NCBI GenBank assembly: GCA_000785145.2
Contig: JSZA02000073.1
Location: 1-34,584, forward strand
DNA: 34,584 bases
Reading direction: 5' to 3'
Origin: Candidatus Thiomargarita nelsonii
GTDB taxonomy: Bacteria; Pseudomonadota; Gammaproteobacteria; Beggiatoales; Beggiatoaceae
In this document: in pieces, positions 1 through 8,700 of the stretch
Layout of the letters: each line of letters begins with the position of its first letter
Position numbering within the stretch: position 1 is the first letter of the stretch
The notes under the pieces: generated by a model
Told to the model about the DNA's origin: nothing
Database searches by the model: none
What the model saw: only the letters and a program-made list of their open reading frames with translations
Translations under genes and position numbers: made by a program

Positions 1-348
1 CGCTCCGCTATTGCCTTCGGCTGGTATGAGTTGATCTGTCAGTCTTGTTACGGTTGAATAATCTCCGTATTTCCAGCCTTCGCCAGTGGCACGCCATAGA
101 TGGAATCCGATACTGTCAAACTCAGTATAGGTTATCCATACTATTTCTATACTATTTTCTAAGGCAGTCGCTGTGAAATCGACTAGGGTGACGAGTGTGG
201 TGTCATTATCGGTAATGGTGACAATGGCACTGTCTAAACTCTCTCCACTGATCGGTGAGGATAAGATGACTGTGAAAGTTTCATTTCCTTCAGACAGGCT
301 GTCATCTGTAAGATCCCTACGGGACAAGGTTTTAAATGAACGGACTAT
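1..348 (-). pseudogene. 3' part of a Calx-beta / FnIII-like extracellular protein, 5' end missing, runs off the window
   Basis: Reading the minus strand from 348 down to 1 gives one open frame. It encodes the second half of a Calx-beta domain (DDSLSEGNETFTVILSS, then SAIVTITDND) followed by the start of a fibronectin-like C-terminal domain (IEIVWITYTEFDSIGFHLWR and LIPAEGN). This arrangement is common in large secreted repeat proteins of Beggiatoa-like bacteria, where Calx-beta repeats act as calcium-binding or adhesive modules. There is no ATG. The frame opens just after a stop at 351-349 and enters the domain in its middle, so the 5' part is lost. A TTG at 327 is the only start-like codon before the domain. 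It overlaps the last bases of the secreted-protein gene upstream in another frame. The 3' end lies outside the window. Confidence 0.6.
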
Positions 349-1073
349 TCATTCACTTTAGTCAAAATTGCAGTTTCTCTGGGATCTTTAAAATCATTAG
401 GAACATCGTTGTTATCGACGCCCTCACTAAACAAACCGATAATCAATTGCTCACCAGCTTGACGTACACCTATTAACCCATTCTTTTGCCAGTTGCTGCT
501 GATTACATAGGAGGAGCCGCTCCATGTTGCCACGTTTGCAACAAATCCATAAACATAACTATCTTTCAAGTTGGGTACAATCTCCCTGTCCCCTATATCA
601 GGATGTCCATTGGCTGAACCAGAGGCAATTTGCGCCGTGAAAGGATTTTGAGAATTACGACAGCTATTATCATCGCGATACCCTCTGATAGTGTATATAG
701 AACGATTAGTGCTTAATGCGGTCGGGCCTTCTAATATATAACAGTATCCACCTTGTGACTTATAAATACCCGGGACGATATTAGCCACAGAAACCGGTGG
801 AGAAATCGCAGCCGATGTGATTTGTTCGAATATCAACCCTTGTTCGGGTGTAAAAGTAAATTTAAACGAGGCATCATAAAGAGTGACGTTACCGGTATCA
901 ATATCAATGACAGGCACTCTTTGCATATTTAAATGACGTCCTGAGCCTAGAATATGCCCTGATTCAAAATTAACGCTAATATTCGTCCCAGGAATGATTT
1001 CTGCTGAGACGGGTAGAAGAGCACTACTTATAGCAATGCTTAATAGCACAACGATTTGTTTCATTTTTTTCAA
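345..1073 (-). CDS. Secreted hypothetical protein with signal peptide (242 aa)
   Basis: The N-terminus MKKMKQIVVLLSIAISSALL followed by PVSA is a Sec signal peptide with a probable cleavage site after about residue 25, so the product should be exported. The rest is rich in beta-prone, Ser/Gly/Asn-containing sequence with only two cysteines and no recognisable enzyme motif. I do not recognise the family. Its stop lies inside the open frame of the Calx-beta fragment. The two are in different frames, and nothing in the C-terminal part resembles the start of a Calx-beta domain, so I treat them as separate genes brought together rather than one frameshifted gene. The ATG at 1073 follows a short AT-rich leader, with no strong ribosome binding site visible. 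Confidence 0.6.
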   Translation of the reverse strand: MKKMKQIVVLLSIAISSALLPVSAEIIPGTNISVNFESGHILGSGRHLNMQRVPVIDIDTGNVTLYDASFKFTFTPEQGLIFEQITSAAISPPVSVANIVPGIYKSQGGYCYILEGPTALSTNRSIYTIRGYRDDNSCRNSQNPFTAQIASGSANGHPDIGDREIVPNLKDSYVYGFVANVATWSGSSYVISSNWQKNGLIGVRQAGEQLIIGLFSEGVDNNDVPNDFKDPRETAILTKVNE

Positions 1074-1706
1074 CCTTATATTTCGAGATTAGAAGTAGTC
1101 AATCAACCAAATAAAACAGTTGATAGCGAGCGTCGGGTGGTATTGATTGAAATTCTCCCACACCAACTTGCCTAGTAAGCCTCATCCACTAACGGACCCT
1201 ACATGGCTCTAAAATTTCACCGGCCTACTCCAAAACGCGAGAATGCACGCTCAAAAGGCAGGGGAACATCCTAAAAAATTAAAATAAGGAGGTCAAGATA
1301 TTTTGAAAAAAAAAATTTTTTTGCATCGGTCTTGACCGAATCACGATACTCAAAAGTTTGATTACCAAGATAAATCTTGGACTCCTTTCAGAGTAAAAAA
1401 AAATGGCAAATTGAGCTGAGAGACATGAAAAATCTTATTTTTTTTTGAATAAAATCATTATCGCTTGAGCCGTTTTTTGTCGCAAAAAAAATATCAATTG
1501 ACTTGTGCACCGCGTCTTTTAAAATTCGGGTTTCTTTTTTCATCACAATGGACTAAAATATCAAAAAAAATAAAGTACAGTGACATCAAGAATGTGCGTG
1601 GGACGCTATTATATTCAATGTCCTTTATGTAAAGGGGCAAAGGGAAAACAACTTTTACGGCGGATTTGGGATTTGACAATAGGAGCAAACGCTTGCTCAT
1701 GGTTTT
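1074..1706. other. Gene-poor intergenic stretch
   Basis: About 630 bases without a convincing gene. It is AT-rich with long A and T runs near 1310-1320 and 1390-1450, a small perfect inverted repeat TCGGTC-tt-GACCGA near 1326-1339, and one copy of the GTCCAAGATAAATCTTGGAC repeat family at 1363-1385. The minus strand of 1100-1260 contains a short frame that could be a relic of a gene end (GVGEFQSIPPDARYQL) but I cannot assign it. TTGACA at 1673-1678 could be a -35 box for the ATPase gene, but no good -10 sits at normal spacing. Confidence 0.5.
1363..1385. repeat. Palindromic intergenic repeat, family A
   Basis: CCAAGATAAATCTTGGACTCC, a copy of the family whose best form is GTCCAAGATAAATCTTGGAC followed by TCC. 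The left end here is slightly degenerate (TACC instead of GTCC). Other copies lie at 17034, 18066, 18691, 23540, 26136 and 26159. Confidence 0.75.
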
Positions 1707-2867
1707 ATGTTAGAATACCTTGAACTCAAAAAAAAGATGAAATTAAAATCAATACAATACAAAGAATATGACGGACAAAACAATGAATGGTGGTTAGAAG
1801 GTTGCGTACTGAATGATGTGAACCTGATGGTTGGCAAGAATGCCACCGGAAAAACGAGAACGCTTAATATTATTCTAACCTTGACCCACTTTTTGTCTGG
1901 TGAATTGAAACCCGATCTTGATTCTTCAAGCCTTGAAGTCACTTTTGAGGATAATGGTGAAGAAATTAAGTATTTACTCAGTTATGAAAATCAAAAAGTG
2001 ACACAAGAACAACTGATTCAAGACGGTAAAACGCTTTTACAAAGGGGGACTGATAGTAAAGGGAAAATCTTTGCGTCTGAATTAAATACCGAGATCAATT
2101 TTCAACCACCCTCTAACGAACTCGCCGTGGTGACGAGAAGAGATGCTATTCAGCATCCTTTTCTTGAAAAGTTATATCATTGGGGAAAATCTGCGAGGCA
2201 TTTTCGCTTTGGAACCCCAATGGGTCAAGATCACCTTGCTCTCTCTGATAACGAACTCAATCTCAAGAATTTCAATCAAGCCGTTGCCATTTTTAAGGAG
2301 GGAAAAACAGAATACGGAAAAGCATACGTGCAATTGATCAGAGAGGACATGAAAAAAATCGGATATGAACTGGAAGAAGTCACCATTCAAGCGGTAGGCG
2401 GCAGAGTATATTTTGAAGTGCAAAAAGTGACTTATGGTATTCAAATTAAAGAAAAGTCTTTAGATGCCATCACCTCTCATCATCACATTTCCACCGGCAT
2501 GTTTCGCGCTCTGTCACTGTTTATACAGTTGAACTACTCGTTACTAGCGAGTTTGCCCAGTTGCATCATCATAGATGATATAGGAGAAGGGCTTGATTAC
2601 AGCCGTTCTAGTGCCTTGATGAATTTACTGATTAGTAAGACAAAAAATACCCAGATACAATTAATCATGTCTACCAATGATCGATTTGTGATGAATGCGG
2701 TACCGCTTGAATATTGGTCGGTGATTCAACGTTTTCCTCACAAGGTTGTGATATACAACTATGTCAATTCCAAAGAATTATTTGACCAATTTGAATTTAC
2801 AGGCTTAAGTAATTTTGATTTTTTTTCATCGAACTATTTTCTCAAAAAGGATTATACCAATTCTTAA
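1707..2867 (+). CDS. AAA ATPase of the OLD/RecF-like (AAA_15/AAA_21) type, probable defence module subunit
   Basis: The 386-aa product has an ABC-type ATPase core: Walker A GKNATGKT near residue 48, a signature-like HISTGMFRAL near 262, Walker B CIIIDDIGEGLD near 290, and a switch segment QLIMSTNDRF near 322. Such proteins hydrolyse ATP as dimers and often sense or drive a partner nuclease. A second ATG at 1737 (MKLKSIQYKEYDG) fits the family's usual N-terminus better. Neither start has a clear ribosome binding site. The next gene, about 50 bases on, encodes a DUF4276-like TOPRIM protein, so the two look like an operon comparable in layout to ATPase-TOPRIM defence pairs such as PARIS or OLD systems. 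Membership in any named system is not shown. The ATPase itself looks intact, but its partner is disrupted. Confidence 0.8.
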   Translation: MLEYLELKKKMKLKSIQYKEYDGQNNEWWLEGCVLNDVNLMVGKNATGKTRTLNIILTLTHFLSGELKPDLDSSSLEVTFEDNGEEIKYLLSYENQKVTQEQLIQDGKTLLQRGTDSKGKIFASELNTEINFQPPSNELAVVTRRDAIQHPFLEKLYHWGKSARHFRFGTPMGQDHLALSDNELNLKNFNQAVAIFKEGKTEYGKAYVQLIREDMKKIGYELEEVTIQAVGGRVYFEVQKVTYGIQIKEKSLDAITSHHHISTGMFRALSLFIQLNYSLLASLPSCIIIDDIGEGLDYSRSSALMNLLISKTKNTQIQLIMSTNDRFVMNAVPLEYWSVIQRFPHKVVIYNYVNSKELFDQFEFTGLSNFDFFSSNYFLKKDYTNS

Positions 2868-2920
2868 TTGAATTTCATTTTAGATAAGGGGTGTGTTTTT
2901 CACAGAACCAATGTATGCCA

Positions 2921-3397
2921 ATGCAAAAAATTGCTATCTTTGTGGAAGGACAAGGTGAACTCATCTTTATTAGAAATGTGCTCTATCATCTCATTGATCC
3001 TGCCCAATTGAGCTTTGAGTGTTTTAAACTACATGCCAATTCGCAACAGGAAGTCCCCTACGAGTATAAAAACCCTAATGCTAAAGTACATTTCCAAATT
3101 ATCAATGTGGGAAATGATGAAAGGGTATTGGATGCCATAAAAGAGAGAGAAGAACGGTTGTTGAGCAAAGGCTTCACAAAAATCATTGGATTGCGCGATA
3201 TGTACTCAAAAGCCTATCGTAGAAAGTCTAAGAGTGTCATTGATGATGAAGTTACTCGGCAATTTATTGAAGGCGTAACGACTGCTCTTGCTGAGATGAA
3301 TAACCCAGATAAAATCCGTTTTCATTTTGCAATCATGGAATTAGAAACATGGTGGCTTTCGATGTATAACTTGTTTGCAAAAATTAACGAGCTGTTA
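2921..3397 (+). pseudogene. DUF4276-like TOPRIM protein, 5' part (interrupted by the IS607 element)
   Basis: The product starts MQKIAIFVEGQGELIFIRNV. The EGQGE segment matches the acidic N-terminal motif of TOPRIM/DUF4276 proteins. GLRDMYS near residue 92 fits the second acidic motif and MELETWWLS near 142 is a DUF4276 hallmark. The open frame begins at a GTG at 2891; ATG 2915 and ATG 2921 are more likely starts. The coding sequence stops matching after INELL at 3397, where it runs into IS607 DNA and meets a stop at 3422-3424. Joining 3397 to 5209 restores one frame of about 239 aa, a normal length for the family. It was probably co-transcribed with the AAA ATPase upstream. In this strain the protein is probably non-functional. 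Confidence 0.75.
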
Positions 3398-3473
3398 GCA
3401 TTAAACACCCAAACCACGCAATAATAAAGCTAGTCAAAAAATTAAATCTTGACAGAGAGTAAAAATTGTAGTA

Positions 3474-4037
3474 ATGTTAGTAACAATAGCCAAAGAATAT
3501 TCAGTCACAAATCAAACTATCCAAAAATGGATAAAGGACAGTAAATTTGAGAAAGTCAAAAATACCAAAGGTGGGCATTACCGAATCTGAGTTGATGAGC
3601 CAATTACCACCATTCTCTATGCTTAAGGAGGAAGTGCCAAGCAAAAAGGCGAGCTTGACAAACCAAAAAATGAAGAAAAAATGGCTTGCAAATAGCAAGG
3701 ATTTGTCTCTGACATTGGATCAGGATTTAACCAAAATCGACGTGGATATCGAACCGTTTTGGAACTCGCTATCAACGGCAATCCATTACACCTTGTGGCA
3801 ACCACATCAAATAGAATTACCCGAACCGGTTTCGCCCTCATTAAATGGATTATCGCAACCGAAGGTCAGCGAAGCTAACTATCAGGTGGGCGAGTCAAAC
3901 TTTTGGAAGACTCAGATAATTCCAAGCAATTTGATACAACAACGCTTATCGCTTTCATTACCAGCTTCATCAACTCCCACTACGGATCAATGCGCGCAAG
4001 ACGTAATCACAAGCAAGAAAATAAGGATTTACCCTGA
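3474..4037 (+). pseudogene. tnpA: Decayed IS607 TnpA serine recombinase
   Basis: The ATG at 3474 opens a 38-aa frame (MLVTIAKEYSVTNQTIQKWI, ending KGGHYRI) that is the MerR-like DNA-binding head of IS607 TnpA. It stops at 3588. The same frame continues past the stop as ITTILYA-stop-GGSAKQKGEL, where an intact protein would read ILYARVSS, so the catalytic serine motif is lost. SDIGSGL follows in this frame, then a frameshift near 3760 leads to LVATTSNRITRTGFALIKW and, after another stop, LLEDSDNSKQFDTTTLIAF and HYGSMRARRNHKQEN, ending at 4037. The segment therefore covers the whole gene but with several stops and frameshifts, so it cannot make active recombinase. It overlaps the N-terminal part of the tnpB open frame. 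Confidence 0.8.
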
Positions 4038-5202
4038 AAATGAGCCTCTATGGTTTGTGTCTTTGAATCTTTCTCGTCGGGCTTATAACTTGTCGATTGA
4101 ATTTATGCGGAAAGGACGCAAGCCTTCAAGCGAATTTAGAACACAAATATGCGATTGGTGTCAAATCGAATGTGAGGAAAACGAAACCGCCTATAACAGC
4201 AATCTCGTTTTGGCAGCTTACCGTAAAGCATGTGATACACGCACCGCTGTGATTAAAAAAAGGATTAAGGGTGAAAAAGCCGAGATGTCTTTCATGTCAA
4301 GAAATGCGCCCCGGCAATATTTTGTGGTGCCTAAATTCTCATCCAAAAAGCAAATATTCCCTAGAATCTTAGGTGGATGTGCTTGGACAGAAGATGTGCC
4401 AAATGAAGCAGTAGGCAAAACCGTTATTGTGACATACACGAATGGTCAATGGTTTGCTAGTGTCAAATCGAATCAGTCCGTCAAGCCAACCAAAAATGAA
4501 GCTTTATCCATTGTTGCTCTTGACCCTGGGGTCAGAACGTTTCAAACCGCTTTCAGCGAAATCGAGGCGGTTAGTTATGGTGATGGTTTCGTTAATAATC
4601 GGCTAGTACCACTCATGTTGGAACTTGACCGTCTTTTATCTGCACGCGATAAACTTCACCGTGAGGATAAATCGAAACAATGGGTTAAAGATAGGTTGAA
4701 AAATCTCAACCGAAGAATCTATAAGGTTCGAGCTAGACAACAAAACCTAGTAGACGATTTACATCGGCGCGTGGCTTATGATTTGGTTTCAAATCATGAT
4801 GTGATTTTATTGCCCACTTTTGAAACCCAACAAATGGTGAAAAAAAGTACAGAAACCCGTAAGCGATTTTTAAGACGCAAAACCGTTAGAGGAATGCTTG
4901 GGTTGGCCCACTATAAGTTTAAGCAAACTTTGAAATGGATGGCTAAAAAGTATGGCAAAACGGTGAGAGATGCCAATGAATCTTATACTTCTAAAACCTT
5001 GTGGGATGGTTCTATTCTAAAATGCTTGGGCGGGAAAGCCTCAATTCTTTTCCAAGGCAAAAGAGTAAACCGGGATATACATGGTGCGAGAAATATTTTG
5101 ATTCGGTTTTTGACAAAGGTGATAGATGGTTTATCACCTCAGGGAACTTGCTCCTTAAACATAACCAAGGCCGGATTTTGTGGTTTTGGCGTTTTAAAGT
5201 AA
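3547..5202 (+). CDS. tnpB: TnpB, IS607-associated RNA-guided RuvC nuclease
   Basis: The open frame is 551 codons, but homology to TnpB begins only at about residue 157 (KKIRIYPENEPLWF, near 4015). Earlier residues are tnpA DNA read in the wrong frame, so the real start is unclear. No ATG sits near 4000 in frame; TTG at 3931 is one option. The remaining 395 aa is a normal TnpB length. The RuvC triad is present: D326 in ALDPGVRTF, E426 in LLPTFETQQ and D510 in NRDIHGARN. The zinc-finger region reads NESYTSKTLWDG, lacking the cysteine found in most relatives. TnpB cuts DNA at sites set by a guide RNA derived from the element's right end and helps the element persist. Here its mobilising recombinase is dead. 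Confidence 0.8.
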   Translation: MRKSKIPKVGITESELMSQLPPFSMLKEEVPSKKASLTNQKMKKKWLANSKDLSLTLDQDLTKIDVDIEPFWNSLSTAIHYTLWQPHQIELPEPVSPSLNGLSQPKVSEANYQVGESNFWKTQIIPSNLIQQRLSLSLPASSTPTTDQCAQDVITSKKIRIYPENEPLWFVSLNLSRRAYNLSIEFMRKGRKPSSEFRTQICDWCQIECEENETAYNSNLVLAAYRKACDTRTAVIKKRIKGEKAEMSFMSRNAPRQYFVVPKFSSKKQIFPRILGGCAWTEDVPNEAVGKTVIVTYTNGQWFASVKSNQSVKPTKNEALSIVALDPGVRTFQTAFSEIEAVSYGDGFVNNRLVPLMLELDRLLSARDKLHREDKSKQWVKDRLKNLNRRIYKVRARQQNLVDDLHRRVAYDLVSNHDVILLPTFETQQMVKKSTETRKRFLRRKTVRGMLGLAHYKFKQTLKWMAKKYGKTVRDANESYTSKTLWDGSILKCLGGKASILFQGKRVNRDIHGARNILIRFLTKVIDGLSPQGTCSLNITKAGFCGFGVLK

Positions 5203-5208
5203 GTGTTA

Positions 5209-5451
5209 ACAGTAAGTTTCATTGAAGAAAACTTAGGCTACAACCTATCTGAAATTGATCCGGAAAAGGCATTTTTTCATCCCGCCCTAGAGATAGATAA
5301 AATTTTTAAACTGGTTGGGGCAGGCTACAAGAAACATTTTGATGATGTTGAAAGTATCACCTCAAGAATGGACGCTTCTGATATTAGTGACGCGACAAAT
5401 AATAACCGATGTCATTGTTTTAAAAAATTTTGTGACGATTTAACTTCGTAG
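5209..5451 (+). pseudogene. DUF4276-like TOPRIM protein, 3' part
   Basis: After the IS607 right end the frame reads TVSFIEENLGYNLSEIDPEK, then HPALEIDKIFKLVGAGYKKH, a SRMDAS segment and a C-terminal FCDDLTS. This matches the usual DUF4276 tail, which has a KIYK...GYKK segment and a short acidic end. It is in frame with the 5' part across the element (3397 joined to 5209). On its own it has no plausible start signal except codons contributed by the element's end. It ends at the stop at 5449-5451, immediately before a repeat-rich intergenic block. Confidence 0.75.
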
Positions 5452-5640
5452 GGTGGGCGCAATCTTAAACTACTTGCTGAGTCATCTCTTCGCGGTTTCA
5501 GTAGTTCATCCACCATGCGAGCAAAATATCTGAAAATTATTGCAGGACGCAGAGCGTCCGGGCAGGCATGATCTCCGCTCCGCTTCGTTACTTCGTTTCC
5601 CACGCAGAGCGTGGGAACGAGAGCAATGTAGGGGCAATCC
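5452..5640. repeat. Intergenic block of CGCAGAGCG-type and GGGGCAACC-type repeats
   Basis: Contains GTAGGGTGGGCGCAATC at the left, GGACGCAGAGCGTCC near 5544, and the palindrome CCCACGCAGAGCGTGGG at 5599-5615 followed by AACGAG, then GTAGGGGCAATCC. The same modules recur at about 10346, 13560, 21800, 24000 and 30520. No gene is visible. Confidence 0.7.
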
Positions 5641-5706
5641 TTTATGGTTGCCCTTAAAATAATTTATGGTTGCCCTTAAAATAATTTATGGTTGCCCTTA
5701 AAATAA
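5641..5706. repeat. Three perfect tandem copies of a 22-bp unit
   Basis: The unit begins TTTATGGTTGCCC and ends TTAAAATAA. It occupies 5641-5662, 5663-5684 and 5685-5706 without mismatch. The last copy ends one base before the stop codon of the glutamate dehydrogenase gene (5708-5710, minus strand). The unit contains the half-site GGTTGCCC of the GGGGCAACC repeat family, so it is probably an expanded repeat arm. Confidence 0.85.
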
Positions 5707-5707
5707 G

Positions 5708-8700
5708 TTACAACAAATTCCGTATCTCCCGCAAGCCCACCGACAGCATCGCTAAATAGGGTTTTTCAACCTGTGATATTTCCGAGATGATTTCCTGATA
5801 ACGGCTTATCCGAGTCGCATTTTTCGTCATCCAAGCATTTACCTGATCTTCTGCCGTATTATTGTTTGTTTGCAAGACGAGTGTGGTCAGTTCTCGGTGG
5901 GTGCGGTACAATTCATCGCGTAGGGCGGAACGTGAGAGTGCTGTCCAGCGGTTATTTCGCGGTAATTGGTTGATTTGGTCGCGTAGCCAGTACAATTTGA
6001 GGCGGGCGCCTAGCAGAAAATGCACCGCCGCTACATGTTCTAGCGTGACTGCTGTGGCATTGGCAACTTCGACTATATCTAAAGCCGATAAGCTAATTTC
6101 TAAACGCGCTACACGGGTGGCTAGTTCTGAGGGGACGCCCGCTTCACGCAGTACCTTTAATTGTTCGGCGTCCTCTATCAGACTCTCGGCTAATTGTATG
6201 ACGCCGGGGCGCAAGGTTTCTATTGTTTTGGCGATAGGCATACGGTGATGGCGTAATAGCCATCGTGAGGCGCGTTCGATTTGTTGACGGGCGCTCATTA
6301 TCATTTTTAATTGCACTTGGCTATTGATTTCATTGTCAAGGGCTTCTATGTCTAAGCACAGTTTTTCTATGTCAAATATTTCCCATGCGATCATAAAGGC
6401 ACTTACAATCTCTGGTGCAGTTTGTCCTGTTTCTTCTTCTAGCATATAGACAAAGGCTATTCCGCCACGATTTATAACCAAATTGGTCAATTGAGTCGTA
6501 ATGATTTCGCGGTGTAGGCGGTGTTGGGCAATTTCTTCGGCAAATCGTGTTGGCAAGGGGCTGGGAAAGTATTTTTCTAAAATACTTCTAAAATAGGGAT
6601 TTTCTGGTAAGTCGGAGCCTAGCAGTGCTTGATATAAGCTGATTTTGCTATAGGCCAGCAGGATACAAAGTTCTGGGGATGTAAAGCCTTGTTGTGCGGT
6701 TCGTCGTTCTGCCAATATTTTGTTGTTGGGTAAAAATTCTAATTCTCGATCTATTTGTCCTTGTTTTTCTAAGTGGCGGAGAAAGCGGGCATGTAAGTCA
6801 AACATTTGGGGAGATATGGATAGCGGAATACTGATGGCTTGTGTTTGTAAATAGTTGTTTTTAAGCACTAATTCAGATACTTGCTCAGTCATCTCGGCTA
6901 GCATAAGGTTGCGTTGTTTGTTGGTCATATCGCCGATGGCATTGAGCAATATTTTGATATTGACTTCATGATCAGAACAATCAACGCCGCCTGAGTTATC
7001 AAGGGCATCTGTGTTAATGCGTCCCCCATTTTGGGCGTATTCTATTCGCCCCCGTTGGGTAAAGCCAAGATTGCCCCCTTCGCCAACGACTTTGCAGCGT
7101 AATTCTTGCCCGTTTACACGCACAGCGTCGTTATTTTTGTCTCCGACTTCTGCATGATGTTCCGTTTGGGCTTTAACGTAGGTGCCGATGCCGCCATTCC
7201 ATAATAAGTCCACCGGAGCGCATAAGATGGCTTGGATGAGTTCGTTAGGTTTTAAGCTTTTGGCTTGTATGCCTAGCATCGTTTGCACTTGGGGCGATAT
7301 TCGGATGGATTTGCTGTTGCGTGAAAATACGCCGCCGCCTTGAGAAATTAATTTGGGATTATAGTCTGCCCAAGTGGAGCGGGGTAGGTTAAAGAGTCGT
7401 TGCCGCTCTTCCCAACTTTTTTGGGGATTGGGGTCTAAAAAAATGTGTCGGTGGTTAAAGGCGGCGAGTAGTTTTATATGTTGAGATAATAATAAGCCGT
7501 TGCCAAAAACGTCGCCAGACATGTCACCAATGCCAATCACGCTAATTTCTTGGGTTTGGATGTTCACTTGCATTTCACGAAAATGGCGCTTAACGGATTC
7601 CCACGCGCCTCGCGCTGTAATGCCCATCTTTTTGTGATCGTAGCCACTGGAGCCGCCCGATGCAAAAGCGTCATTGAGCCAAAAGTCTTTGGCAATTTCG
7701 TTAGCAATGTCAGAAAATGTGGCGGTTCCTTTGTCGGCTGCCACAACTAAATAGGGGTCATCGTCATCATGTCTGACGACGTTGGGGGGGGGTACGATTT
7801 GTCCTTCGATGAGGTTATCGGTTATGTCGAGTAAGCCGCGAATAAAGGTTTTGTAGCATTCTATTCCTTCTGCTTGTTTTGCGACAAAGCCGCCTTTTGC
7901 GCCGACGGGGACAATGACGGCATTTTTGACCATTTGTGCTTTGAGCAATCCGAGTATTTCTGTGCGGTAATCTTCAAGACGATCTGACCAGCGTAGCCCT
8001 CCGCGTGCGACTTTGCCGCCGCGTAAATGTACGCCTTCGACTTTGGTGGAGTAGACAAAAATTTCAAACAGGGGGCGTGGTTTTGGTAAGTCTGGGACTT
8101 TGCTCGGATCAAATTTAAAGGAGAGGTAGGGTTTGTCTTGAAAATAATTTGTCCGCAAGGTTGCTAAAATAGCGCCTAAAAAGAGTCGCAAAATACGGTC
8201 TTCATCGAGACTTTTGACTGAATCGAGTGATTTTTCAATGAGGGCATGATAGTTGTTTGTTGTTTTATCTTGTGCGGGATTACAACGCGCATAAAATAAG
8301 TCTAATAATGTTTTGGCAATGGTGGGATTGTTGAGTAATGCTTGTTCAACATATTTTTGACTAAAGTTGCCACCGGTTTGTCGCAAATATTTCCAGTAGG
8401 CGCGGAAGATAAGGATTTCGCGCCAAGTCAAGTGGGCGCGTAATGCGAGGCGATTAAAGCCATCATTTTCAATTTCGCCACGCCAGAGGCGCACAAAAAC
8501 GTCTTGAAAAAGGGCTTTGATTTGGTTGATGTCCAAGGATTGTTCATCGTGTAGCAGACCAAATTCTTGAATCCAAATGGGGGTTATTTCATAAGCGCGT
8601 TCGCTGATGACTTTGACGCCCATGTTTTCTAACATGGGTAAGATTTGAGAAAGGGGAATATGGTTTTGGGCATGAAATATTTTAAAGCGGATCGAGTTGG

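Larger units (their letters stand above)
3398..5208 (+). mobile_element. IS607-family insertion sequence inside the DUF4276 gene
   Basis: The element carries a decayed tnpA (serine recombinase) followed by tnpB, the standard IS607 order. Ends are inferred from the host gene: the reading frame is continuous if 3397 is joined to 5209, and the string TGTTA occurs at both junctions (3393-3397 and 5204-5208), so each end is uncertain by about five bases. No long terminal inverted repeats are visible, as expected for IS607. Only a few bases separate the tnpB stop from the right end, which is also typical because the guide (omega) RNA overlaps the tnpB 3' end. Confidence 0.75.

Noticed and set aside
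1494..1700. 68-codon minus-strand frame just before the AAA ATPase gene
   Set aside because: No start signal, no family pattern, biased low-complexity composition; it overlaps the likely promoter region of the ATPase. Kept as intergenic.
3547..4014. First 156 codons of the long tnpB frame as a novel N-terminal TnpB domain
   Set aside because: The same DNA read in two other frames gives clear TnpA sequence, so this part is out-of-frame tnpA.
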